Shown: positions 52,604 to 60,717 of the stretch, one piece after another
Layout of the letters: the number at the start of each line of letters is the position of its first letter
How positions within the stretch are numbered: position 1 is the first letter of the stretch
Assembly: GCA_015660885.1 (NCBI GenBank)
Contig: JACTUB010000003.1
Coordinates: 1 to 64,000 of the forward strand
Direction of reading: 5' to 3'
Length of the DNA stretch: 64,000 nucleotides
Source of the DNA: Methanoregulaceae archaeon
GTDB taxonomy: Archaea > Halobacteriota > Methanomicrobia > Methanomicrobiales > Methanospirillaceae
The notes under the pieces: model-generated
What the model saw: only the letters and a program-made list of their open reading frames with translations
Databases searched by the model: none
Told to the model about the DNA's origin: nothing
Translations under genes and position numbers: made by a program

Positions 52604-53416
52604 TTACCCGACGCCGGCCAAACCGACTGCGATAATGAGCACTCCCAAGGCAAACACGAGATACGCGATATTGACCCGTTTTATGACTCTCAACAGGCCG
52701 TCAAGCGTAAGGTAGCCGACAATGAGACTGGTCAGGAGAAGGATGACCCCGTCTGCAGCAGGTAATCCTTTCATTCCGGTACTACCGTAATTGAGGAGGA
52801 TCTCAGCAAGGACGACAGTGGGGATACTCAGCAGGAAGCTTAGATAAAAACTGCTCCCGCTGTCAAACCCCCGCCAGATCAGGCCGGTCGTACTCGTGCC
52901 CGACCGGGAGATCCCGGGGAGCGTGCTCAGGCCCTGGAGCAGGCCGGTGAGAACACCGTCTTTCCAGTCGACGTCCTTTACCTCCCGTGTATTTCCCCCT
53001 TTGTGAGAAAGGAGAAGGAACCCTGTCACGATCAGTCCGGCACCCATGAGGGCGTAGAGGAGGCTGGCATCGAGCGTCGGGAAAAAGTGCTCCTCTGCAA
53101 GCAGGAGAGGGATACCGACGAAGCCGGTGAATAAGAGGGCGGTAAAGAGGAACCCGGCTTTCCCGGCCGCATGGTGCCGGAGGTCCCATGGCCTGCCCGC
53201 AATTTCAGAAATGATGCCAGCAAGCTCGCTTCGAAAATAGATGGTGGCGGCGATAACCGTACCTAGGTGGACGCACAACAAGATCGGGATCACAAGGGCT
53301 GGGTCTCCATGAAAAACTTTCATGTACACAAAGGTTACCTGCGTTTTGGAACTGACGGGGATCCATTCAGTTATTCCCTGAACAATTCCCAGGACAAGAA
53401 GCAGGAGGAAATTCAT
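52604..53416 (-). CDS. uppP: Undecaprenyl-diphosphatase (UppP/BacA-like)
   Basis: A 270-residue integral membrane phosphatase with about eight hydrophobic segments. The family motifs are present: GITEWIPVSSKTQ near residues 14-26 (the (E/Q)XXXE-type catalytic segment) and LPGISRSGTSTT near residues 160-172. In bacteria the enzyme recycles undecaprenyl carriers; in archaea it probably acts on dolichyl or other polyprenyl diphosphates used for glycosylation. It is transcribed alone. Confidence 0.93.
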   Translation of the reverse strand: MNFLLLLVLGIVQGITEWIPVSSKTQVTFVYMKVFHGDPALVIPILLCVHLGTVIAATIYFRSELAGIISEIAGRPWDLRHHAAGKAGFLFTALLFTGFVGIPLLLAEEHFFPTLDASLLYALMGAGLIVTGFLLLSHKGGNTREVKDVDWKDGVLTGLLQGLSTLPGISRSGTSTTGLIWRGFDSGSSFYLSFLLSIPTVVLAEILLNYGSTGMKGLPAADGVILLLTSLIVGYLTLDGLLRVIKRVNIAYLVFALGVLIIAVGLAGVG

Positions 53417-53526
53417 GTTAATACTTACACGATCGGGATGGTATTATAAGGTTCGTTCACCGGAATCACCGTCTCAAGGCTCCCTTTTCCTGCCCTTTGC
53501 CGCCGAGTGAAAAACGGCGTCCTGTA

Positions 53527-53913
53527 TCACTCCTGCTTTGGCACCGGCCCGCTACGGGTCCGTATCAGGTACAGGCCGGTTCCCACCGGGATGAGGAATG
53601 TCACGGCATAGTACACGAACACATCGGGGCCGTAATAGGTGGCCTGGAACAACAGGACGATAAAAAGGTAGTCGAGCACGACTGCAATCAGCAACCATGC
53701 AACCCCCACACCCGCATAGTACTGCAAGGAAAGGTGTTTCCGCTGCCTGAACCACCACCAGGAAATCGCGATAGTGATTGGGGTGAAGATGGCAAGGAGG
53801 ACCCAGCCCATGATACCTGCGAACGGCGAGAAGAACAGTGCCAGCGATGCGAGATACCCGATCAGCCAGAGAAATATTCCAATACCTGCCGTATCTTTAA
53901 TCCACTGCATCAT
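53527..53913 (-). CDS. Small membrane protein
   Basis: A protein of 128 residues from ATG 53913 (MMQWIKDTAG), with three to four hydrophobic helices (IGIFLWLIGYLASLALFF, GWVLLAIFTPITIAI, AWLLIAVVLDYLFIVLL in outline). A duplicated 5' fragment of this gene lies at 27931-27996. The family is not recognised. It is divergent from the isochorismatase-like gene. Confidence 0.7.
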   Translation of the reverse strand: MMQWIKDTAGIGIFLWLIGYLASLALFFSPFAGIMGWVLLAIFTPITIAISWWWFRQRKHLSLQYYAGVGVAWLLIAVVLDYLFIVLLFQATYYGPDVFVYYAVTFLIPVGTGLYLIRTRSGPVPKQE

Positions 53914-54078
53914 ACAGGTTGTTTTTCCGTTTCGCATTCTTGTGCTTTGCGCTGGAGCACGGGCTGTCCGGATAAGGACTACGTTGTGCCGGAGACGCCT
54001 TCACGAACGGTTCATCCACACACCCTTCATCGCAGGTAATAAATAGAGCCCTGTATCCTATGTTCTCATGGTGGCATT

Positions 54079-54651
54079 ATGCCGGAATTAGAAATTCATA
54101 ATTCAACAACAGCCCTCGTCGTCATTGACCTGCAGAAGGGAATAGGGGGACAGCCCACAAAGCCATATCCCGCACAGGACGTCATCAGGAATGCAGCTAA
54201 GCTTGTAAAAGCGTTCAGGAAGAACGGGATGCCGGTATTCCTCGTACATGTCGTTACAGCACCGGAGACGATGCTGAAGGTGAACAGCGACATGACATTC
54301 TCCCGTCCCATGCCCCCGCCGCCTGACTGGTCTGAGTTTGTTCCGGAGATTACCCCTATCCCATCTGACGTCGTGATTGCAAAGAAGCAGTGGGGAGCGT
54401 TTTACGGCACCGATCTCGAGCTCCAGCTGAGGAGGCGGGGGATGGATACGATCGTTCTCTGCGGGATATCCACTGACTTCGGGGTCGAGAGCACGGCACG
54501 ATTCGCGTACGAGTACGGCTTCCAGCAGGTCTTTGCGGAGGATGCGATGTCCTCGATGTCAGCAGAGCAGCACAATGCAGCAGTCAACTTCATATTCAGA
54601 AGGATGGGCAAGGTACGAAAGACCGATGAAATACTCAAAGCGACAGGATAA
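54079..54651 (+). CDS. Isochorismatase-like protein lacking the catalytic Cys
   Basis: A 190-residue protein with the family Asp in VVIDLQKG near residue 18 and Lys in AKKQWGAFYG near residue 106. The segment where hydrolases carry the nucleophile reads STDFGVESTAR, with Gly in place of Cys. True isochorismatases also lack this Cys and use water directly, so this could be a real hydrolase of that kind. It differs from the Cys-type member at 29345. Substrate unknown. Confidence 0.9.
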   Translation: MPELEIHNSTTALVVIDLQKGIGGQPTKPYPAQDVIRNAAKLVKAFRKNGMPVFLVHVVTAPETMLKVNSDMTFSRPMPPPPDWSEFVPEITPIPSDVVIAKKQWGAFYGTDLELQLRRRGMDTIVLCGISTDFGVESTARFAYEYGFQQVFAEDAMSSMSAEQHNAAVNFIFRRMGKVRKTDEILKATG

Positions 54652-54889
54652 CGAGAGCCTTAATGGGAGGAGCCCGGAGGGAATCCGGCATTTTTTTGCT
54701 CCGTCACAGGATTATGGCAACAAGGCATAAGTTTTCAGACCGGTAATTCATTGGTTAAATACCAGAGGTCGTCACGTCAGTATGGGGCTATCCGGCACCC
54801 TTATACAACGTGATATGATCCAGGGACGATCGGCAAACATTATGCCCTGAACGATACCTTTGCTGTTTAACTGATTATCAAGAGGAATT

Positions 54890-55408
54890 ATGGAAGATAC
54901 AGAAGATGCGAATAAGTATCTGGAAAAAATATGCTATCCGGTAGAAAGATATCTCTTCGGGTACGCCGTTCGGAATAAGGAACGCCTTATCAGTGCGATA
55001 ATGAGTAACGCTCTCATCAATCAACCGGTTGGATTTGAACTACTCAAGAAAATTCCTCCTGATAAGAGCCTGGAGACCATCGGTGATTTTGTCCTGGACT
55101 TTGCCATCATCGATAATTTTGCAACAAAAGATCAATACACTGCCCAGGAAATTGATGATCTCCGCCAACTTTTCGGAAGTAATGAAAAACTCCAGTATTT
55201 TGCCAGGAACTGTATCCATTTACAAAATTACATCCTCTGGGGTCCGGATGAAAGAAAACAGAAAAAATGGGACCAGCCGACAACGGTAATTTTGGCAGAT
55301 CGGTTCGAGATGCTCATTGCAGTAATATACCTTGAAAAGGGGGTTGAAGCGGTAAAAGAATTCTTAAAAAAGCATCATTTTTTCGACGAAATTGACAAAA
55401 TAAAATGA
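54890..55408 (+). CDS. RNase III-domain protein with all metal ligands
   Basis: A 172-residue stand-alone RNase III domain. SLETIGDFVLD near residues 64-74 carries the family Glu and Asp, and ADRFEMLIAVIYLE near residues 141-154 carries the second Asp and Glu, so all four metal ligands of the class are present. HLQNYILWGPDE matches the LGDYLLLGKGE-type segment. No double-stranded RNA-binding domain follows. It is the only one of the three RNase III-fold proteins here with a complete catalytic set, so it is the best candidate for an active nuclease. Confidence 0.88.
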   Translation: MEDTEDANKYLEKICYPVERYLFGYAVRNKERLISAIMSNALINQPVGFELLKKIPPDKSLETIGDFVLDFAIIDNFATKDQYTAQEIDDLRQLFGSNEKLQYFARNCIHLQNYILWGPDERKQKKWDQPTTVILADRFEMLIAVIYLEKGVEAVKEFLKKHHFFDEIDKIK

Positions 55409-55807
55409 ACCTGATATCATTCTCGCTGGATGATAGCTCCCGGACCCCATGGATCCCTTCATACGCCAGCCGTACACCTAACCGCGCCGCTCTTTCTCAG
55501 GAATATTGCTGATCCGATCATGCCGATGCCCTGGATGATGATGCCGCACACAACGTTCGGGCTCCCCATGAAAACATAGGTTGTCGTGAAGATCGTAATC
55601 CTCCAGAGGATGACAAGTAACGAGTGCGGGGTTCTGACAGGGTTGGATCATGAACATCCGGTTGAAATTCCGGGGATAAAGGGTTCATTAAAAGATCCGG
55701 AGGGCTGCTTCAATGCGACCTACGATGATATAACGTCCTTATTGCCTCAAATCTCATCAGCTGCCGTTTCCGGCATTATTATATCCCCACGTACTCAATC
55801 GCTGGTA
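55409..55807. other. Spacer with an open frame of doubtful value
   Basis: The frame of the next gene stays open back to 55586, but the extra residues show no domain. A TATA-like ATTATTATAT lies at about 55777-55786, which would fit a leaderless start at 55808. Confidence 0.4.
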
Positions 55808-56518
55808 ATGGTTGGCGTCTCAACATACTGTCTTTTGGAACGGCCGCTTCCTGAAGCACTGGACAGGCTCTCTGCCATCACCAGCCTGATTGAGGTGGTA
55901 GACGAGGGCCCCCATTTTGTGCACGACGCCTCGCTGTTTGAAAGTTATTCGGCAGACTTTGTTCTCCATGCACCCTACCACGGGATGAACATTGCATGCC
56001 TCTTTGAACCCATCCGCGAGGCAACCGTACACGTCATGACTGACTGTTTCTCGGTTGCAGCGGAGATCGGTGCCGGCGTTGTCATGCACCCGGGGTATTA
56101 TGCCTGGGAACAGGAGCGTGAACAGGCAGACCGGCAGTTCAAAAAGTCCCTGAAGGAACTCTGCAAAGCCGCAAGTGAACTCTCGCTCACCTTCTGGTTT
56201 GAAAATATGGGGGACATGCATTTTTTCAACCTGCGGACTCCCGGGGATCTCGAGCTCATAGAAGGACGCGGGTTTGCCCTCGATACCGGGCATGCAAACC
56301 TCAACCACTGCCTGACCGGGTTCCTGCAGACCAGGTTTTCTCATGCGCATATCCATGATAATGACGGGAGGCGAGATTCCCACAGCCCCGTGGGGGAGGG
56401 TGACATCGATTTTATCCCGGTCATGGCAGCAGTGCGACGTAACCATGCGACTGCGGTTATTGAAGTAAAATCATTTGACGGGGTAGTAAAGAGTATCCGT
56501 TCCCTGGAAAATATGTAA
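55808..56518 (+). CDS. Xylose isomerase-like TIM-barrel protein
   Basis: A 236-residue protein in the preferred frame (MVGVSTYCLLERPLPEALD). It follows the AP_endonuc_2/xylose-isomerase-like pattern: LIEVVDEGPH, HAPYHGMNIA, VVMHPGYYA, TFWFENMGD, GFALDTGHANL and HAHIHDNDG supply metal ligands Glu, His and Asp. Members include endonuclease IV and sugar epimerases; the strong ENMG and DTGHA match fits the latter. An upstream start at 55586 is possible but unlikely. Substrate unknown. Confidence 0.83.
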   Translation: MVGVSTYCLLERPLPEALDRLSAITSLIEVVDEGPHFVHDASLFESYSADFVLHAPYHGMNIACLFEPIREATVHVMTDCFSVAAEIGAGVVMHPGYYAWEQEREQADRQFKKSLKELCKAASELSLTFWFENMGDMHFFNLRTPGDLELIEGRGFALDTGHANLNHCLTGFLQTRFSHAHIHDNDGRRDSHSPVGEGDIDFIPVMAAVRRNHATAVIEVKSFDGVVKSIRSLENM

Positions 56519-56759
56519 AAAGTTTTTTTGCACTGACCGCACGATCGACCTAATATTCCGGGAATAGACCATACTGACATCCAGACTAAAATATCGATCA
56601 TCGGAGGGTAATTCGAAAGAGAGCAAAACCAGCGGGAGATAATTTTTTTTACAAGCGTCCTTTTTATAAAGGTACGGGTAACCTGCCCAACCCGTGCCGG
56701 ATCGACCTTTACATAAACCATGGCGTTTATTTCCCTTGACAACACAAGAAAAATCCGTA

Positions 56760-57128
56760 ATGGAAAAAACAAAGCCCTGTCCTTTCTGTTCACCGCCCGC
56801 TGGTGTAATCGTCGCACAGAATGCAGTATGTTATGCCCGGAAGGACCGGTTTCCGGTGGCCAAAGGACATATGCTGGTCATCCCGTTTCGCCACGAACCG
56901 GATTTCTTCGACCTGACCGGCGAGGAAAAATGTGCGATACTCGAACTGGTCAGTGAATGTAAGCGGGTGATCGAGAAAACGGAAAAACCCGCCGGCTACA
57001 ATATCGGGTTCAATGTCGGGGCAGCCGCAGGCCAGTCCGTGATGCACACCCATTGTCACGTGATCCCCCGTTATCCGAAAGACACAATAAATCCCCGCAG
57101 AGGGGTGAGAGGGGTTATCCTGGAATAA
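56760..57128 (+). CDS. HIT-family hydrolase
   Basis: A 122-residue HIT protein. The zinc-binding CPFC is at residues 7-10, and HTHCHVIP near residues 97-104 is the HxHxH triad that hydrolyses nucleoside phosphates such as AMP-NH2 or ApnA. The frame is open from 56694, but the ATG at 56760 (MEKTKPCPF) is the right family start. The last residues are a basic tail. Single gene. Confidence 0.92.
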   Translation: MEKTKPCPFCSPPAGVIVAQNAVCYARKDRFPVAKGHMLVIPFRHEPDFFDLTGEEKCAILELVSECKRVIEKTEKPAGYNIGFNVGAAAGQSVMHTHCHVIPRYPKDTINPRRGVRGVILE

Positions 57129-57176
57129 GAGAATTCCCGTGATACTGAATAATCCCAAAAATTGCTGTCGGTAAAA

Positions 57177-57296
57177 TTATTTTAATTTTGTTATGAATTT
57201 CTTGTCCTTGAGGTAGACTATTTTTGCAGGTGAATTTCCGAGCTGTTTTTCATCAATATCAAACAGGGCGGTCGCTTCCCCGTGATATTCGAGCTT
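57177..57296 (-). pseudogene. Short open frame without a start codon
   Basis: Read on the minus strand, 39 sense codons encode KLEYHGEATALFDIDEKQL and on to a stop at 57177. The frame is preceded immediately by a TAA and contains no ATG, GTG or TTG near its beginning. It therefore looks like a truncated or mutated gene. The translation is strongly protein-like and is not a shadow of another gene. Confidence 0.45.
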
Positions 57297-57375
57297 TTAC
57301 ACCCGAAGTTACAGGAGCCCAAACTGCGGGAAAATATAAGAAGGCTGTTTGGTATTCCCTTCACCCGGGGGCCCA

Positions 57376-57522
57376 TCACTTCTTTTTTCCCTTGGTGCTG
57401 TCATACCCGCAGCGGTTGCACGAATAGCTCCCGTCGGGCCTGATCTTGATACTGGCAGCATGGCACTGATCACATATCGGACGATCGTGTTTTACATGGG
57501 GGGTTTGTTGTTTCTTATCCAT
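57376..57522 (-). CDS. Small zinc-ribbon protein (48 residues)
   Basis: A minus-strand frame from ATG 57522 encodes MDKKQQTPHVKHDRPICDQC and ends with SYSCNRCGYDSTKGKKK. Two CxxC knuckles (CDQC and CNRC) spaced by 16 residues form a classical zinc ribbon, with basic ends. Such proteins bind nucleic acids or serve as adaptors. The opposite-strand frames are shadows. The gene is too short for most automatic predictions. Confidence 0.7.
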   Translation of the reverse strand: MDKKQQTPHVKHDRPICDQCHAASIKIRPDGSYSCNRCGYDSTKGKKK

Positions 57523-57658
57523 GGGGATTGATTCCCCATTTTCCTATAAAAACTGTACCTATATCTGCTGCCTTTCCTATTTACGAAGATTATGGATTAA
57601 AATATTATTATTCCGTTAAACAGAGCATTATTCTTCTCAAAATGGTAATCTGGTAGCT

Positions 57659-58384
57659 ATGAAAAAAAGGAGCCTCTTCCTTGTTTTTTTTGTAATAGGG
57701 ATTGCCACGATAAGCGGATGTACGCAACCTGAATCCACGGGTAATACTATCCCGGTAACAACAATACCGGCGACCCACTCCATACCACCATTAACCGTAA
57801 GTCCCCCTCAGGGTTCTTCAGCCATCGCTGCGGCCGAACCAACCATCATGGTTCCCGATAATTTTCCGGTAACAGAACAAACGACAAGGATAGCGTCAGA
57901 TAACCCGTATCTTGAAAATCTCCAGATCCGGAAAAGAACCTTTGAAGATAGTATACCCGATTGCACGATGCAGGAAGCATTCCCGGCTATAGTAAACGAT
58001 CCGCAGTATGGCATACAACACCCTCAACCAAAAATCAGTGCGATATCCCTTGACGAATATGAGAAATTTCTGAGGGAGTATACCGCAGGAAAAGCCGAAA
58101 ACACCCGGTTACTGACTATCTCCCGATGTATAGGAACCAGCCCGGAACCTCTCTGGAACTTCATTGAACTCCAGGTAATCCTTGACCCTACCAATATCAG
58201 GCCATCCAATTATACGATTTCCCAGGATGTACGATCCAAGGGAATTATAATTGCCCAGTTCAAGACAACGAGGACACTGGTTATCGATCACCAGGTCAAA
58301 TTAGTAAGTTATATTCCCCTCAAAATGGATGAACTCGATCTCGTTGACAATGTCGGAGTAACTTTTACCCGGTTGCCAGACTGA
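57659..58384 (+). CDS. Lipoprotein of unknown function
   Basis: A 241-residue protein with a signal peptide (RSLFLVFFVIGIATIS) and lipobox SGC at residues 19-21. A Thr/Pro-rich linker (residues 22-75) precedes a soluble domain of about 165 residues, with no family recognised. It is anchored to the outside of the cytoplasmic membrane. A T-rich run after the stop (58385-58403) looks like a terminator. Confidence 0.85.
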   Translation: MKKRSLFLVFFVIGIATISGCTQPESTGNTIPVTTIPATHSIPPLTVSPPQGSSAIAAAEPTIMVPDNFPVTEQTTRIASDNPYLENLQIRKRTFEDSIPDCTMQEAFPAIVNDPQYGIQHPQPKISAISLDEYEKFLREYTAGKAENTRLLTISRCIGTSPEPLWNFIELQVILDPTNIRPSNYTISQDVRSKGIIIAQFKTTRTLVIDHQVKLVSYIPLKMDELDLVDNVGVTFTRLPD

Positions 58385-58403
58385 TTTTTTATCACTTTTT
58401 TAA
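58385..58403 (+). terminator. T-rich terminator after the lipoprotein gene
   Basis: TTTTTTATCACTTTTTTAAT immediately follows the stop codon, with two runs of six T, as expected for archaeal termination. Confidence 0.5.
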
Positions 58404-58497
58404 TTGATATACAATTGATTGTGAAAATTAAAAATTAAATGATATGCAATTGAAATATAATAATCATACAAGGTAGTGCAATCATGAAAAACCATTA

Positions 58498-58638
58498 TTG
58501 CCGGACAATGACACTATCAACCGTTTTTTAAAGGGCCTCAAGGTTATCCATCCTGATATGAGTAAAGGCGACGAAGAGTCAGAAATGTCTCAGTTTTTGA
58601 AAGTCGGGAATATGTATTTCAGGTATAAGATGACTTAA
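58498..58638 (+). CDS. Small protein of 46 residues upstream of a conserved gene
   Basis: A TTG-started frame encodes a 46-residue protein ending VGNMYFRYKMT. It is acidic with a basic end, has no membrane segment, and lies eight bases before the next gene, so both may be in one operon. No family is recognised. The TTG start and weak ribosome binding site lower confidence. Confidence 0.45.
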   Translation: MPDNDTINRFLKGLKVIHPDMSKGDEESEMSQFLKVGNMYFRYKMT

Positions 58639-58646
58639 CAAAGCTC

Positions 58647-59063
58647 GTGATCAACATGATCGGAGATGTGATCGGTGAATTAACCGGAAAGGTTATTGGG
58701 CAGCGTATCATACGCCGCCACCACTCAGGGGAGCTGAAACTTGAGAGGACCATAGAATCGAAAGGAAAGATCCTCGGCAGTGATGTAACCTTTATTGCCA
58801 CAACCAAAACATGGGAAAGACCACAAGGTGGAATGTATTCTCGAGGTAACGGAATTGTGATGACAATGAAGGGAGAGAAGGTGATGTTACATGGATCCGG
58901 TATCAGTGTTGCAGGGAAGGGAACGGGTATGAACATTCGTGGAGTACGTTATGCCCAGACATCATCTCCATCCCTTAGCAGGCTCAACAATGTTGCCCTG
59001 GTCTTCGAGCTGGAGATTCTGCCGGATGGAACCGTCCATGATAAATGGTGGGAGTGGAAGTAA
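58647..59063 (+). CDS. Hypothetical protein
   Basis: A 138-residue soluble protein. It has a short hydrophobic start (MINMIGDVIGELTGKVIG) and then many strands with Gly turns (GKILGSDVTFIATT, GMYSRGNGIVMTMKG, GKGTGMNIRGV) and Trp-rich ends (KWWEWK), pointing to a small beta-barrel. An ATG at 58656 is an alternative start. Family unknown. Confidence 0.7.
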   Translation: MINMIGDVIGELTGKVIGQRIIRRHHSGELKLERTIESKGKILGSDVTFIATTKTWERPQGGMYSRGNGIVMTMKGEKVMLHGSGISVAGKGTGMNIRGVRYAQTSSPSLSRLNNVALVFELEILPDGTVHDKWWEWK

Positions 59064-59419
59064 GAAAACTCATCAGGTTCAATGCCTTAGATGCGTAAAT
59101 CGACTTATTTTTTATAAAAAACCTACAACTGGACAATAAAAATTAAAAAAAATATTCCAGAGCTTAAAGAAATGAACCTGTTTTAACATACGATTATCGC
59201 AATAATTTCTGGAATATACACTTGTATGATCCATCCGTGAGGTTCAACAGGGAATTGTCTCCTTATTCCGGGAGGACATGGGCGTAAGACGTTTGATGCA
59301 ATCCAGAACCAGCGGCACATGAACGGACCTCATTACCATATCTCTGTTTTCGTAATGTACAATCGCTAGAATAGTTTGGGGAGTGCAAAAGAGAAAGCCC
59401 TTAACGAGTGGCCATGTAT
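59064..59419. other. Spacer without a visible gene
   Basis: This 356-base gap shows no convincing reading frame on either strand and no repeat family recognised elsewhere in the window. Confidence 0.4.
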
Positions 59420-60382
59420 TCAGGGAGAGGTAAACCGGGAAAGTATATAATTAGTCAGGGTTTTTCCGGTTATGCTCCTCGTTGACGCATCAACCCGGAT
59501 AAAGAAGAGTTCTTCATTTCCGGTGATGACAAACACAGGCTTATCTGACGGCATTATATGTACATGACAGAGCGTTCTTCCCGAAAGGAAAGGGAATGAT
59601 ATATGAATGACCCTGCTTACCGTATCAAACACTTCAGGAAGATATTTCTGGATGATGGATTCAACAATCATCCTCCGGTACCCGTCAGGATTCCGGTCTT
59701 TTTCATGTAATTTGTGATAGTCCTCCCCGATCCCCACGATCCGGGTAATGTTATTAGTCCTGTCTTCCTGAATACCGATAATGAGATCCCCTCCGTCAGT
59801 ATTCAAAAAACCGGCTATTGAACGTGCGATAATAAATTTTGAAGCATTATTACGGTATTTCCTTATTTCGGCCGATTCACTGGCAAGAATCCCCTCCATG
59901 GAGAGACTCATACTCCATAGTGACTGGAGTTTGAATTCAATGCGATCGCTTTCCCCGGTATTTATCATGGTTTGGACTGTTTTTGCATCATCTGCCGGTA
60001 GCGCAGGGTGTATGTTTTCTCTGTTTTTCAAGACTATTGCAGAACCTGCAGCGATACCGACAAAAAGCAGTACCTGAACGAGTATCCCTGCCACTGCTGA
60101 TAGTTCCGGAACAATAAAAAATGCAGCAACAAACGAGTAGGCTACTCCGCAGCTACAGGCAACATACATGCCACGATCAGGATAGAAATAAGCAGTATAC
60201 AGGATAGGGAAGTAGAAGAGCTGGGGAACAATAGTACCATAACCCGCAGACATCGAGATATATGCAAGCCCGATAATAGAAATGATAAACGATACGATCA
60301 CCCAGGACCTGACGAGATCGGTATGCGACCAGGGAAACTTCAGAGTCTCTACGTATCCTGTCATGGTGGATGACGAATTCAT
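59420..60382 (-). CDS. Membrane protein with C-terminal AlbA_2 (Schlafen-type) domain
   Basis: A 320-residue protein. The first 120 residues contain about four hydrophobic helices (VIVSFIISIIGLAYISM, LVQVLLFVGIAAGSAIV among them). From residue 145 an AlbA_2 domain follows: DRIEFKLQS, IARSIAGFLNTDGGDLIIGI and FFIRVDASTRS. AlbA_2 domains are thought to bind nucleic acids; a membrane-anchored form is unusual and suggests sensing or defence at the membrane. It stands alone. Confidence 0.82.
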   Translation of the reverse strand: MNSSSTMTGYVETLKFPWSHTDLVRSWVIVSFIISIIGLAYISMSAGYGTIVPQLFYFPILYTAYFYPDRGMYVACSCGVAYSFVAAFFIVPELSAVAGILVQVLLFVGIAAGSAIVLKNRENIHPALPADDAKTVQTMINTGESDRIEFKLQSLWSMSLSMEGILASESAEIRKYRNNASKFIIARSIAGFLNTDGGDLIIGIQEDRTNNITRIVGIGEDYHKLHEKDRNPDGYRRMIVESIIQKYLPEVFDTVSRVIHISFPFLSGRTLCHVHIMPSDKPVFVITGNEELFFIRVDASTRSITGKTLTNYILSRFTSP

Positions 60383-60717
60383 GGAATATGATGCATTAGG
60401 TCGGATTGTTATTAATACGTTCTCGGTATTGTGAAGTAATTTATTGACATTTCTCCAGTGTTGTGAGATCTAAACGAAATTGATTCAATTTTTTTCTTAA
60501 TGGAATTCGACTGATTAATCATTACTCGACAGGATTGGGATTCTCCTGCAGAACGGGCAGAATCAACCCAGAATCCAGGTGTATTCTATACCACACCAGC
60601 TGTATTATCCTATCAGAATAGGTAATCGGGTAAAGAAAATCCGGAAACACATCCCCTATGCAAGAATTTATACAGTATCGCACACGCAATCTGGATCACG
60701 GATATTGGTGAAATACC
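60383..60717. other. Spacer without a visible gene
   Basis: A+T-rich 335-base region between divergent genes. It probably contains the promoters of both but no open frame with coding character. Confidence 0.4.
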
